This document shows positions 34,907-48,238 of a stretch of 64,000 nt of DNA, in pieces. Numbering within the stretch: position 1 is the stretch's first letter; each line of letters starts with the position of its first letter. The stretch spans positions 117,207,354-117,271,353 of the forward strand of contig NC_035448.2 of NCBI RefSeq assembly GCF_002127325.2, in the 5' to 3' direction. The DNA is from Helianthus annuus (lineage: Eukaryota > Streptophyta > Magnoliopsida > Asterales > Asteraceae). Under the pieces are notes generated by a model. That model was not told the origin of the DNA. It saw only the letters and a program-made list of their open reading frames with translations, and did no database searches. A program made the translations under genes and the position numbers.

Positions 34907-36459
34907 GTTGGAAAAAACGCGTTTCTTTCTTTCTTTGGAATTTACAGGACCAAATGAGCTTAAAAGAACAAAAGGAACAAATAAGCAATAACCAACATAA
35001 ATACAAGAAGAAGGAATAACGTGACATGCCCGACCCCTCGGCAACATATCCCAAGACAAAAACAAGAAAACAGAAGCTGACCACGGGGCCATGCCTAGCC
35101 ATGCATGGGCCGTGGTCAGACCTCACACAAAAATACAAGACCTGCAGAAGCTTCTACGCCCACCACGGGGCCGTGCCCAGCTCACCATGGGGCGTGGTCA
35201 ACTCTTAGATTTGCAGAATCTTGATAGTACAACAAAGAGTTGACCACGAGGCCGTGTCCAGAGGCAACGGGGTCACGTGGGGCCCTCTGCTAACCGATGC
35301 AATAAATGAAGGAGGAGAAGAAGCTGGCCACGGGCCGTGCTCAGTAGACACGGGGCCGTGGCCGGGGTACTGTTCTGACTATAAATAGGGATGCTTGGTT
35401 CACTTCAAATAAGGCATCCCTTGGCAAACCACTTCTCTCTCACTTTGCCACCACTCCACCACTACTACAACACCAACACCCACCACCATCATCCATCTAT
35501 GATCTTTAGAGTGTGTAGTAGTCTTGGGATCCAACATTGATTGTAAGAGTTCTTGTCAATCAAAGGCCATTCTTGGCTAATCTCTTACATTACTTGGTGA
35601 AGACAAGTCATTAATGTATTACTTTTGATTTTTAATCTTTCGGCACTTTTTAATTGGGTATGTATTAATGACTTTAATAACTAGTTTCTTATGTTGAAAG
35701 TGAATTTTCTTTACAATTTCTTCATGATGTCATTGATTTGCTCATTCGTGTCTTTACGGTCTATATGAAGCACGTTAACTACTTGGAAGAGGGTTAGAAG
35801 GGTGGTTTGGTAAAGTTCTTGTCTCTTTCAGTGTACAGATCCTGCGAGGACTTGGTTCAAGCTTACTAGGACCTCCTTCAATGCCCCAAAGGTATTGGAT
35901 GGCGGCGGTGCGAATAGCTTGAACCCCTCGTATGTAAACTACTATTAAAACATTAAACCGGCTTCTTGGGATTGTATCCTTGCTGACTCAAACCACTTAG
36001 CCGAGGGTAACATCACCTTCAAAAGAGGGGCCTGCCACTTTTCGCATTAATAACTTGTTTTAATTATCTTTCAATATTCCGACCCTTTGGGATTGTATCC
36101 CTACTGACTCAAACCGCTGGGTTGAGGGTAAAGTCACCTTCAAAAGAGGGGCCTACTACTATAACTAAGATAATCTATTAAAAAGTCTGAAAGTGCGAAA
36201 ATCATCAAAGGATACATTAAAGATGAGTTGGATCCAAGTGATTCTATCTTGTCTATTTGTTTTTCATTTTATTTATCTTTACTTTTTAGATTTATTTTCA
36301 ACTATAAAAACTCTTTTAAAAAAATTTAGATCGATTATACGTTGACGATAAACCGGTATTAAAAGCTCTTGTGTCCTTGGACGACCTCGGTATCTTACCA
36401 ACACTATACTACGCTCGCGATGGGTGCACTTGCCCTAGTGTGGGTTTAGTGTTACTACA
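34907..36459 (+). repeat. LTR-like block with CACGGGGCCGTG array
   Basis: It starts TGTTGGAAAAAACGCG and ends near GTGTTACTACA. The first part repeats the palindromic word CACGGGGCCGTG and variants (35080-35365) just upstream of a TATA box CTATAAATAG (35379-35388). A CCACCA-rich leader follows. At about 35957 and 36081 a roughly 75-bp segment (GGGATTGTATCC..TTCAAAAGAGGGGCCT) is repeated. The tail with GGGTGCACTTGCCCTAGTG resembles Tat/Athila-type gypsy sequence. Exact ends are uncertain. Confidence 0.5.
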
Positions 36460-36539
36460 AATATCGTGCTTTATAAATTTAAAACTTGAATAATGCGTAA
36501 AACGAACTTAAAATATTAATAAAATCATATCACGCTTCA

Positions 36540-37560
36540 CGCACACCATGAGTAAAAATAACTGAATCGTTAACTGAAACCGAACCAAAATCAACCAAAA
36601 ATTGATTTATCGAAAATCGAATTAACTAAAAACGGTTTTCGATTTTTTGTACCCACATTTAACCAAAACTAACTGAACAAAACCATTCATATTTTCATAT
36701 ATTTCTGGCTTTTATACCTTTAGCTCATGTATTTCATATTTACACCCCATTTTATGTATTTATACCTCCATATTATGTACCTATACATCATTTCATGTAT
36801 TTATACCTAAATTTCACGTATTTCTAATCAAAAGTTTTACCCAAGTTTGGTTTTGGCTATTAACCGAAACTAAATGAATCAAACAACAAAACTTCAATCT
36901 AACCGAATAAACCAAACCGATTAACTGAAAACAAATGGTTAATAGAGTAATCGATGACTTTGATTTCGGTTGAGGATAATAATCTAACCAACCGCACAAT
37001 GTACACTGTGGCAACATCTGTGTTTCCCACCGCATCACACGCTATTATTGGTTACTAACCAAAACGGTTATCAGTGAGCAATAACTAAATCGTTAACCTA
37101 AACCAAATCAAAAAACAGACAAGACTGAACTGAAATCAACCAAAAAATGAATTAACTAAAAACTGAAAACCGAATTAACCAAAAACTGGTTATCAGTTTT
37201 TTTGTACTCTTGTTTAACCAAAATTAGCTGAACCGAACCGAATCATTCATATTTTCATATGTTTCTAGCTTTTATACATCCGGTTCATATATTTCATATT
37301 TTATATGTCCATTTCATATATTTATATTTTCATTTCATGTATTTATACCTCAACTTCATATATTTTTAAGCAAAAGTTTTAGCCTAAGTTTGGTTTTTGC
37401 TATTAACTGAAATTAAATGAATCAAACAAAAAACCGTCAATCTAACCGAATAAGCCGAAGTGATTAACCGAAAACCGATTGGTTAATAAAATAGACTAAC
37501 CAGTGACTATGGTTTCGGCTTTGGTCAAGTATAATAATCGAACCAACCAAACAACTCACA
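36540..37560. repeat. Diverged tandem duplication, about 550-bp unit
   Basis: Segments such as TTAACCAAAA, TTCATATTTTCATAT and AATGAATCAAACAA recur in the same order at an offset of about 545-555 bp. The whole is rich in AACCGAA words. The unit has no coding potential that I can see. Confidence 0.6.
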
Positions 37561-37599
37561 ACACAATGAAATTGATTACCTAATTACTTCGCTTTTGAT

Positions 37600-38470
37600 G
37601 TATGTCTATCACAGTGATGCTACAATAAATCTAAATATTAATAAAAGACTCAAATTAATGCCACATGACAATCTCCTTTCAATCTTATAATTTTACTTTT
37701 ATTTTATTTAAAAATATTTTTGTTATCCTAATCATTATTTGTTATAAATTCTCTCAATTTTAATTTCAATATTATCTAATCTAATATAAACTCTAATAAA
37801 TCATTTCAACAAATGCGACATGCCAATTCCCCATGCTACCTAAATATAATATTAATAAAATTCCCTTTTTATATTTAAAATACTTTACAAATAACTAATT
37901 AAAAATATTATATAGATAACTACAATTAATATATTTCACTACAAGTAATTTCTATTTTGTTTAATTGTTATTATGTTTAACTACGATTACCACATGGCAA
38001 TATTTCGTTCTATTTTGTTTTCATTAACAATTAATTTTTTTTGAACGATTAATAAATAAATATATTTTACTACAATTAAATATATTCAACAATATAAATA
38101 CTAATAAAACATAATAAAATATAGTTATGCCTTTTATATTAATGTATACTAGCAAGATTCCCCCGCGCTTTGCGGCGGGAATTTGATTAGTATTTGTTTG
38201 GTTCGTTACCATACAAACACTCGCTATGGTTTACATCGATCGAAACAATGAAACGAATATCAATACTGGTATCAATGTTGTTCAGTTGATATCGGTTTAG
38301 TTGGTTTGCGTTCTATGTTTATATTTTCAGCATTGCTATATAAATTTTATTGAAAACGGATATTGTGTCGTATCGTACTATACTGTATCGAAATTAGTTT
38401 AACAACATATGTGTCGGTACCTATAACATCTCGTGTCGAGTAATATACTGACACGTGTTCATACGCTCAA
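37600..38470 (-). mobile_element. Helitron debris with a 3' end at 38149
   Basis: On the minus strand the hairpin CCCGCCGCAAAGCGCGGG is followed by GGAATCTTGCTAG, ending at 38149 next to a T. The body extends to higher coordinates; its 5' end was not found. 37600-38148 is AT-rich and contains Helitron 5'-like words (ATTAATAAAAGACTCAAAT near 37638). Confidence 0.65.
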
Positions 38471-40284
38471 TTGTGCCTAATGTTGGTCGATAGGGACTAT
38501 TTTTGCCAATTTATGAAAGTGTGAATGTAGAGGGACTAAAGGTGTCAACATACTATTTTTATAGCCTCTGAGTGACCTTTGCGGTCCGTATAGCCTTTTG
38601 GCTTACGGACTGCAAGATGTTCAATTTATGATTTCTGAGAGTCGGATACGGACCGCAAGGTCCTATCCTCTACGGTCCGCAAAGAATACAAAACAAGGGG
38701 CGCTCTTGTTAGCTTACGGACCGTAAGCTTTGAACTCTTACGGTACGTAAGGACCGAGCTGGCAGATTGTTTTGTTTGGAGCCCAAGTCTTCATACATGT
38801 ATGCCACCTATTCAAACTACTAAGCTTCTAAGCTGGTCTTGACACGTCCCTATACACTTGTAATGATCCTAAGTCTTTGCTAACACCTATAAAGATCTTG
38901 TGCAAGCTCCACAAGTATAAATAGTGCATAAATCACACTTTCAAACTTGCACCTTCTCATTTTATTTCCTCTCCTCCTCTCTTGAAGTTCTTGACTTAAA
39001 AGGAGCTTCCCTCTGAGTTATAATCGTTCTCTTGGACCACTTGTAAGTGCTCCATCCTTGTTCTTTCAGTTTATAAGCTTTTATTAAGCCGAAAGTCAAG
39101 CAAATTGACCTTTGCTTTGACTTTCCAGCCATTGTTCGAATCAAACATGGTTGCATGATCGTAATTAGGTAGGTGTTAATCCCTCAAAAGGGCACCTCCT
39201 GGAAATCACGTTAACTTGGTCAAATGACGGGTCTAAGTTATGTTAATTAAAAAGTCAAAAGGCAGTTTTTCGTAAACTTTATAAATTGATCTTTTAAATG
39301 TTATAACCCATGTTTTTGAAATTGAATCAATTAGTAATTAATATTAGAACATGCATGAACATGTTCAGCCCGTCATTTCCAGTTTTAGTGTTAGTTCGCA
39401 ACTGAAAGTCGAGCAGTTTGACTTCTGCTTTGACTTTCGATTCTGACCTGATTTAGCATAGTTAGCTACTAAAGTTTAGTTGTATTATGATCACATTATA
39501 ATGTATGATAACCCTCTGAGGTTATATACTTGATCATAATCGTATTCTGAGTTTTTATACAAGTTCTTATATTATGCCTAATTATGACCAAATTGCCCTT
39601 TTTGCATAAAACTTGGTTTTAATCAATGATGAACTTGAAAAACGAATTTCCTACTGATATGTTATTATAATTAACATATTTTGGTATTATAAATCTGTTC
39701 ATAACCTGAGTTTTGTTACAAGTTCATAAATTATGTTATAATATGACTAAAATGCCCTTTTGGCGCATAGTATGGTTTTAAACCATAATTATCATATCAA
39801 ATCTATTATCTACTAATATTATAACATAATTAAAGTGTTTTAACAGAATGTACTTGTTCATAACTTAGATTTTTATGCAAGTTCTCAAAGTAAAGTATGT
39901 TATATAATGACTAAAATGCCCTTATGGTGCATATTTTGGTTTTAAACCATAATGTTTATAAAACCTTGGTTACCTACTGATTGGTAACATATTTAACGTA
40001 TAATGGCATATGGAACTTGTTTATGACTCATCTGGTTACCCGATCGCTTATACGCGTACGGTTGAGCGTATGTAACTAGTTTACGTAAGTTTACTGAAAC
40101 GAGTCAAAACCTTTCAATTTTATTTCAAATTCCAGAATGTATATTGCTTACCCATATTATACAAGTCTTAGTACTTGTTAGTTTAAACTACATTCTATTC
40201 AGGTCATCGCTTAATCAAGCGTATCGTACCGTTTTCGATAATTTAAGTTAACCTGTCCAAGTCTATGACTTGAATAGGACCCGT
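38471..40284 (+). repeat. Gypsy LTR-like region, left part
   Basis: It contains palindromic words TTACGGACCGTAAGC and variants at 38580-38760 and a TATA box GTATAAATAG at 38915-38924. From 39495 to 40010 a unit of about 160 bp is repeated about three times (landmark AAATGCCCTTWTGGYGCATA). The region is interrupted by the element at 40285-47690 and continues at 47691-48238. Both pieces lack coding sequence. Confidence 0.55.
39495..40010. repeat. About 160-bp tandem repeat, three copies
   Basis: Each unit holds TTGTTCATAAC or a similar word, then CAAGTTCATAAATTATGT or a variant, then a TGACTAAAATGCCCTT block and TTTTAAACCATAAT. Copies have diverged. Confidence 0.65.
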
Positions 40285-40959
40285 TGAACGTGTGTGTTTG
40301 GATAATTTGATTCCGATACACTGTTGACTGCGTAGATCTCGTATCTTGTGCGGAATCCAAGTACGAGAGTGGATCAGACAAGAACAAGCTAATTATAATA
40401 TGTTTTCTATTGATTGATAATCAGTACAATGCCACGAAAACAAATGAACAGAGTTTCCCCTCTCTGTCACTCAAAGTTGCAAATGAACAAGACCCTACAC
40501 ACATATATATAGGCTGCCTAGGTCCGCACTTATAACCACGCACGATTGCACAACATTCACGGACCAACATCTGCGGATCTACTCATCTATGCGCGGATCA
40601 AGAGTTAAATGCACATGAACCTGCGTCACACACTAAACCCTAATTACGTGCTGGTGGTCTGTGCGTATCTGGGATCTCCATCCGTGCGGACCTAGATGAC
40701 TAAGGTATGTTCTTCAGATAAAATCCTGTCTTGTCTCATTTGATAGCTATGATACGTGATTGAAGGAAACGATAGACATATGTACTCACAGACTCCCCAT
40801 TGGATATTGATGTAGTCAATCTCGTAGCTTGTCTTTATCTTCTCTGAATCTTCTAGAAGACAGATTCAGCACGACAGACTCTCCTTTACACTTTGAATCC
40901 CCAGCTCCCCTTTTCGTCAGACTCTCTCTCCAGGCTCCCCCTTGCTTTAAGCTCTCAGG

Positions 40960-41180
40960 ATCGAAACCTGGCTCAATATTTCAAAACACTTGAGAGAATT
41001 TCTAATCACTTTAGGATAAAAAACCTGGCTCTCAACAAGATTAATTTGACAGTTAAAACTTTTGAGATTTCCAGGATTGGTAACCTGACTCTAAACACAG
41101 ATATTTTGACAATTAAAGTTTTTAATGTCACCCAGGATTGTAAAAATGCTCTAAGCATAAATATTTTAACAATTTAAATC
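40960..41180. repeat. About 60-bp degenerate tandem repeat
   Basis: About four copies of a unit with the landmarks CCAGGATTG, AACCTGGCTCT and ATTTTGACAATTAAA. It lies in the non-coding part of the gag-only element. The remaining 41180-42995 shows no supported gene. Confidence 0.6.
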
Positions 41181-42995
41181 CCAGAATTACCCAGCTCTAC
41201 TCCCCTATCAAATAACTTCTATATTTGACGTTAAAACATCCAATCATTACAAACCTTTTCAGATTTGTATCAGTGAGGGGTTTTCAAGGATTTACAGATA
41301 ATCAAGTTCAACTCAATGACATTGATTCATCTGATTATCTACCAAGTCCAACTTAATGACCTTGGAGATTTTCACGAATTGTTTTTGATTTTTCAATTTA
41401 AAACCTCAAGTTTCAAATTAATGAACTTGTTTATTTTTTGAGACATGTTCAGCATACTTAGATTTTGAAACTCAGCTTTCCAACATCGGTTCTCGAAACA
41501 TAAATTGAAAACAAAATCTTTTTGTATTTTACAAAGTTTATGCTAAAACACACTCAAAATCATTTTGTGATTTTTCTGTTATGAAATGCAATAAAGAAAT
41601 AGTTATAGACATATTTTTACTGAGTTTGCATCAGAGGATCATATCAGTTTATGACAAATCACTAGCACCATTGATCTATATAAACTTTAAGTTCTATACG
41701 ATTCACTTATATTGTCAGTATACTGATCACTTAAATTCTCACACAAACTTCAATTGATTCAAGATACGAGATTAATGTTTTAAGAACTTATCTTATTCAA
41801 GTGTCCCACCTTAGAATATACTCCTGTATCAAGATTCCCTATATTCAGTCTTACAAGTGAATATACCTGATTGATATCTGTCTCTGGGTTAGTGCGAGGC
41901 CTTGAGAGCTCAGGTTAGAACTTCCGTTCAGTCAAAGAGATAAAGGCTCGACTTAAGGTGTGTTCCACTTAGGAATCTTCTTTACAACTGCACTTGATAT
42001 ATATCTTTCGATATTTTTTCAATTTTTATGCAGAGGGAAAGTATTAAGTGCAAAAGCATTATACGAGGTCTAGGCCATTGCTAACGCAAAATCAGAAGAC
42101 CAAGTATAATACCCCAGATATCAATAAGTATAAAGACCTAATATCTCAGAATCATGCAATCTCTCAAACGGAATTTCAGAGTACTAAATCCATATATCCG
42201 AGAGATGTTCCCCACGAGATAAGAAAGTTATTGATTTTATGTTTATATCTCGAAATCAATCTACTAAGTGTGTAAAAACCTACTAGCATATCATCCGTGA
42301 GACCGTTTATCACATTTTGACTTTCCATTTCTTTAGCATGCTGTGATTATCTACTGATGTATTATCATTTCCTCTTTTTACACAAAACTCTTTTTGCCTT
42401 TTTCATGTTTTTGGCTTTTTCAAATTTTCAAATGTTTTTGTGTTTTCAAAATTTTTACTTCCCCTAAAATCCAAAACATTTAAAGAAAATTTGACAAACC
42501 AAGGTAGATACTAGATAGCTTCATTTCGCCATCTATTTTCTGCTTCACATTCTCTGTTTTACAACATTTAAATCCAAAACATTTTAATCACCCCCATGAT
42601 TTACAACACAAAACTAATTTTTGACATTTTTTAATCACTTGAAAGAACTTGTTTTACCAAGTTTTGTTTGTTCAGCCGTGAGGGTTTCGGCATATTCACT
42701 CAACATTTTTCAAAAATTTTTGATTTTAACAAATTTAAAAACAAATAATTTTTTATGTTTTATGTTTTTCTATTTTTATTTTGTTTTTGGTTTATGTTTT
42801 ATTTATTTTTATTAACAAACAAAACTTCTTGTTTTTCATCCACAAGAATCCTTCTCCTCCTGTGCCAGGCTGCTCCACTGCCCAGGTTGACATTCAGCTG
42901 ACTTCTAGAGCACCTGCACATTCACTCAACTTAATTACTTGAATAATGCAACCCAGGCCTGTTTGACCTTGGGTATTGTGACACAATACAATCAT

Positions 42996-45900
42996 TCAAA
43001 TTCGAAAAATCTTTGTCAGTTTTAACAAAAACTTTTCATTCTTATTTTCAACCTTCTTGGTCGAATCGATTTTCCTTTTCTCAGCAACAAAAGTCTGTTT
43101 CTTTACCACCCAAACTTTTCCTTTTAAAACATTACTTTTATAAAATCTTGAATCATTTTGAATGTTTTCTTTTGACAAATCAACTTTCGGTTTCCAGATT
43201 TGTTTTGGTTTTGATGAATCAACATTTGGTTTCCAAATCTGTTTCGACTCAAATTTGGGTGTCTTTCGTCTACAAGTTTGTTTTGATTCAAACTTGGTTG
43301 ACTTTTGTTTCACAACATCAACTTTCTTTTTCTCAATATCAACAAGCTTCAGATTTTGTGGATATTTACGACCAACGTGTCCAACTTGTTGACATTTAAA
43401 GCATGTTTTCTTCGAAACATCTTTGGCCTGTTGTTGTTTCTTCTTTTGAGCATAGAATTCCTGATTAGTCTGTCGACTAAATTGGATTCCTTTCTCTTCT
43501 TCAGAACTTGTTTCGTGAACAGAGTTTATCTTTTTCTGATTTTTCAATTTCTACCAATTTAAAAACTTTGTCAATCTTTTCCGCAATCACATTTTGAATT
43601 AGAACTTCAATATCTGAGAATAATTTGTCCGATCCAATCATTTAATATGCCAATCCTATTGAATCATCATTCACATTTTTCTCAGATTTTGATTTCTCTA
43701 GAAAATTCTTATGAAAACTTTCCTCATCTTCATCATGTGATTCGGACTTATCAGTTTTGGTAGAATCCCCTTTCAAAACGCTTTCAACTACCTTACTCAC
43801 CACCTCTGAATCACCAACATCATCAGATTTGGAGTAAGTTACATCAATGTTATCTAGCAATTGATCAACCATGTCGAAAGCTTTTGCCACCTTCTCATCA
43901 TCATAGAATGTAAAAATTTTCTTAAACGGTGGTGGAACCTGATGTTATTTTGAACCAATTCTTTTTTTGTTCTTTTCAGAATCATTATCATCCGGTTTAA
44001 TGTTGAAAATACGTTCAAGAATAATATATGAAGAAACATGATAACTATGTAATTTGTTATTTTCTTTTTCTAATTCAGCCATTTTACGTTTAAGCTCAAC
44101 AACTTCATCAATATACTAATTTACATCCTGTTGTTTTATTTTATATTTATTTTCAAGAAGTGTTGACGTTTCAGAATATTGTGTACGTCTAGCTTGAATA
44201 CGTTTCATTTGACTTTTCAAAGTTTCATATGCTTCTTTTGCTGTATGATATGAAATTTTCATTACATCGTATTCTTTTTTCATTTCTTGAACCGCATTTT
44301 CTTTTTGTAAACATTTTCACTATCTGCTGAACACTTTTGTTTCAAAATTTCATTTTCCTTTTCAAGAACCTTACATTTTCGTGTCAGTTTTTCATCTTTT
44401 TGTTTCAAAACATTTTCATTTTCAAACATTTCTTTACATTTTTCTTTGAAAACTTTTTCAATTTTAGTAAATTCAATGTTTCTGGACCTTAAGTTTTCAT
44501 CCTTTTCAGTACAGGCACTACATGTTTCCATGCATTTCCTGCACTGTTCATCATTTTCATTTTTATTATCAGATTGTTCATTACTTTCATCATTATTACC
44601 CATTGATTCATTCTTGTTTAACGACTCAGAAGATTCAGTTTGAGTTTATACCTCAACTTTTTCTAGCATCACAACTTCTTCTGTTGTCTCCTTCTGATTC
44701 TCATCAATCTTTTGTTGACTTTCATCAATGGCTTTTTCTGTCGTCTTCTTCAACTCTTCCACCATCTTCTCAACATTTTTTTCAAGTTTTTCTTCCTCAA
44801 TCTTCTTCAAACTTGCAAGCATCACCTCTTTTATCCTCTTCTCCATGTTTGGAATATAATTTTATCCACAAATTTCTTCGAATAAAGTTTTTCAGTAGTA
44901 GGAATGACATCAAGCAGTGCATTATAATCCACACTCTTTGAATCCACTACCGGATTTCCTTGAGGATCTGTGTAACATTTTCTCTTCTCATCCCATCTAC
45001 CTGCTCGCTTAGCCTCTTCAAAAGTTTTAGACATTTCATCTAATATGATATTTGCAATGTGTCTTTCTCTCATAGTTTCTCTCTGACTTGAACAGATTTC
45101 ACTTCAGCACCAATGCATGTTTTTCTTTTGGAATGTATCTATTCCAATTGAAACCCTCGTCATCTTGAGTAACCACCAAAGCTTTCTTTCCTTCTCTGGA
45201 AGACCCCTTATCAATTTGTTTTTGATTCAGGTTTGGTGATTGTTCATTGGTGCGATGGTAGATTTCCTTTTGATAGTAATCATCACGAAATGGATTGACG
45301 TTTTCATTCACCTCCCGGTTTGAGCATTCTCTCTTGAAGTGTCCTTTCTGCTTGTATCTGAAGCACGTAACCTTGGATTTGTCAAATCCCAGTTTCATGT
45401 TTGGACCTTCAAGACATTGCCTCCCGGTAATGTCCATGAATCTCTGTGCTCTCCTGATGACACTAGACATGCACCATCTAATGTCAATAAGCTCCATCTC
45501 TTCTGGATCTATCTAGTCATAGTCTTCCTTCGTCACTGGTTGCCAATTCTACTCGCCACCAGACTTTCGTATGATTCCAGAATAGATGCTAAGAATACCA
45601 TCTGTTGTTTGGCAGTATCAGCATTCATGCTTTGAGAATTTTTCTGATTTAGGGCAATGTTGCATTGAATCACATCGGGATTTCCTTTGTTTGATGCTGA
45701 AGAGGAACGATATCCAGAATCATTACTTAAAGAATTTCCTTTTGGTGAATCTTTTGAGCTTTCAACACTATAAGCAGTACCAATCATCGACGATTGATTG
45801 GTTGATAACATATTTCCTCTGTAATAAAGATTCACATTTTGCTGATAGTTTGAACTGCTCATTTTTTTCTGTTTTTGAAGCTCTAGCTCATGTCCTTCAA

Positions 45901-46609
45901 GCTTCTCAATCAACGAGTCCAAGGTGATTTCATCGAACTTTGCGTCGTTTTTCAGTATCACCATGACAAATGTCTGCCAATCATCTACATGAGGTAATGC
46001 CCTGATCAGTTTGTCGATGATTTCTTCTCTGTTTTTTTGTAATGCCAAATCTTTCAAGTTCAATTTTCAGATGACAAAAATGTGCTATCATCTGTCGGAC
46101 ATTCTCTCCCTTCAGACAATTGAATAAATTGAATTCTTTCTTCAATAATGATATTTTGTTCTTCTTGATTTCCTTTCCACCTTCAGCTTTTACTCTCAGT
46201 GCTTCCCAAATGGATTTTGACGATTCATTATGTTGGAGAAACGAAAAAATATCATCCCTAACTGACTGTTGTATCAAGGCAATCATTCTTTGTTCATCAG
46301 AAAATACCTTTTTATCTTCCTTTTCTAAGTTTTTAAGTGGAATTTCTTCTTGTTTATCATTTAAAGGTCTTTTATATCTGAATTCTAACAAGAACCAACA
46401 CTCATGAGCATATGCTTTCATCAATTAATAAATCTATCCTTCCACGCGTTATAATCTTCTATATTCATAAGATTCGGTGGTCTTTGATTAGTTCCATACA
46501 CATTATCATATTTCAAACTTTCTGAGATAGCATTAGATATGCTCTTTGAAGTGGGTGTAGTTTCGGATGTGAAAGCGTTGTAAAATTCAATGTAGAACTC
46601 CTCTTCCAT
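42996..46609 (-). pseudogene. Coiled-coil Gag of the gag-only element
   Basis: Read on the minus strand, it begins MEEEFYIEFYNAFTSE at 46609. A UBN2-like capsid region follows (WFLLEFRYKRPLND, SIWEALRVKAEGGKE, LIRALPHVDDWQTFVM), then a first zinc knuckle near 45370 (CFRYKQKGHFKREC, with the second cysteine replaced by Y). Next come Lys/Glu-rich coiled-coil stretches (44280-44846; for example KDEKLTRKCKVLEKENEILK) and a second knuckle near 43400 (CFKCQQVGHVGRKYP, last cysteine replaced by Y). Several frameshifts and stops divide it. Gag forms the virus-like particle. The pieces together exceed 1,000 codons, long for copia Gag but usual for Sireviruses. Confidence 0.75.
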
Positions 46610-47690
46610 GATGTTGAAATGATTGAAAATTACCTGTAAACAATCAACACTTGATTAAACAATTTTGAAAACCAAACAACTGAACAGCCTTGATCCACGC
46701 GAACGGGGGTTCCAGATCCACGCGAATGGACACTTGTGGGTTCGTGCGAACCAAGATCAGATTTTGTGAAATTTTGTTTAGTTGATTCATATGAACTGAC
46801 TAGTATAGATTCGTGCGAACCAACTTCAATAACCCCAGATCCGTGATTAACCAAACACGTAATACCCAACCATTTTTTCAAGGATTTTCAGAAAATTTTT
46901 GATGATTTTGTTTGAATTTTGATTTGAAACTTTGAAGGATTGTTTAAAATGTATTTTCGCACAAAATGTTTGAAAATCAGACGTTTTTATCCCTGGATTC
47001 AACGTGAATCTGAGTTTTAAAATTCAAAAAGAAGTTTAGAAGATGAGTAGAAGAAGAATGATGAAATTCAGCTCTGATTTGGATGAATTCAACTTGTTTC
47101 TTGAATCTTCCGTCCTTGCAATGAATCTCCCGCTCTGATACCACTTGAACGTGCGTGTTAGGATCGATTCCGATACATCATTGAATGCGTAGATCTCATA
47201 TCTTGTGTGGAATCCAAGTACGAGAGTGGAGTAGATAAGAACAAGCTAATTATAATATGTTTTCTATTGATTGATAATCAGTATAATACCACGAAAACAA
47301 ACGAACAGAGTTTCCCCTCTCTGTCACTCAAAGTTGCAAATGAACAAGACCCTACACACACACACACATATAGGTTGCCTAGGTCCGCACTTATAACCAC
47401 GCATGGATGCACAACATTCACGGACCAACATCTGCGGATCTACTCATCTATGCGCGGATCAAGAGTTAAATGCGGATGGACATAATTTGGTGCAGACCTG
47501 CTGAGTCCGTGCGCACGAACCTGCGTAACACACCAAACCCTAATTACGCGCTGTTGGTCCGTGCGGATCTGGGATCTCCATCCCTGCGGACCTAGATGAC
47601 TAAGGTATGATCCTTAGATAAAATCCTGTCTTGTCTCATTTGATAGCTACGATACGTGATTGACGGAAGCGATATACATATGCACTCACA

Positions 47691-48238
47691 ACCGTTGACA
47701 TTCTAATTGGTTATTTATACCATCATTCCAGACTAGGCCTTCCGGTAGATTACAACCAACCTTAGTTTATTTGTTAATGGTTGTGCTTATTATTTCTTGC
47801 ATTGTAAGACATAATTAGCTAGGTAAATACTCTTAACCTATTTTCCCTATACGGGCTTGGGATACGGTAAATTATTATCGCTTGGTCGGGTATGGGATCA
47901 TATGTCGGATTGTGACTACAAAATCTCCTTGACTCTTTTTAATCTGTTTTGTCTGATAACTTAAATATTGGGGGTTAACGCGACTGTGTCCTGGATATCC
48001 TCGGCTCATTTAAGTTACTAATGGCCACGACTGAGCACGGGGTGTAGGCATACACCTGACATATCCTAATGCTATTATAAAATGTTTTTCTTACCCATAT
48101 TGGGGATACCCCTTTGTGGGGTAAAGTGGCGTGCCGCTTAATCATGTTATTATGTTATTCGGTTTCTGCACCAGACCCCATATGTATTGACAGACATGTA
48201 AAACTGTATACAAGATCATTTTGAATTGTCCCAAGTTA
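47691..48238 (+). repeat. Gypsy LTR-like region, right part
   Basis: Continuation of 38471-40284 across the nested element, judging by the shared insertion-site bases CCGT. It has no ORF. It ends where a Helitron 5' end begins. Confidence 0.45.

Larger units (their letters stand above)
40285..47690 (-). mobile_element. Copia-like element with gag only (Sirevirus-like, non-autonomous)
   Basis: LTRs at 40285-40790 (506 bp) and 47146-47690 (545 bp) share most of their sequence and run TGAACGTG..CTCACA on the plus strand. The flanks are CCCGT and ACCGT, a target duplication with one mismatch. On the minus strand the PBS TGGTATCAGAGCGGG lies at about 47128-47143 and a polypurine tract (AATGGGGAGTC) at 40791-40801. 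The interior codes for Gag pieces only (42996-46609). No integrase, RT or RNase H motif is seen. It would need enzymes from a partner element. The long coiled-coil Gag suggests the SIRE/Maximus lineage, by inference. Confidence 0.85.

Noticed and set aside
42048..42275. 75-codon plus-strand ORF as a gene in the gag-only element
   Set aside because: It is opposite to the element's sense, with no similarity I recognise and low-complexity surroundings.
42996..45635. Many plus-strand ORFs over the gag-only element
   Set aside because: They are antisense to the Lys/Glu-rich Gag; the minus-strand frames carry the zinc knuckles and coiled coils.
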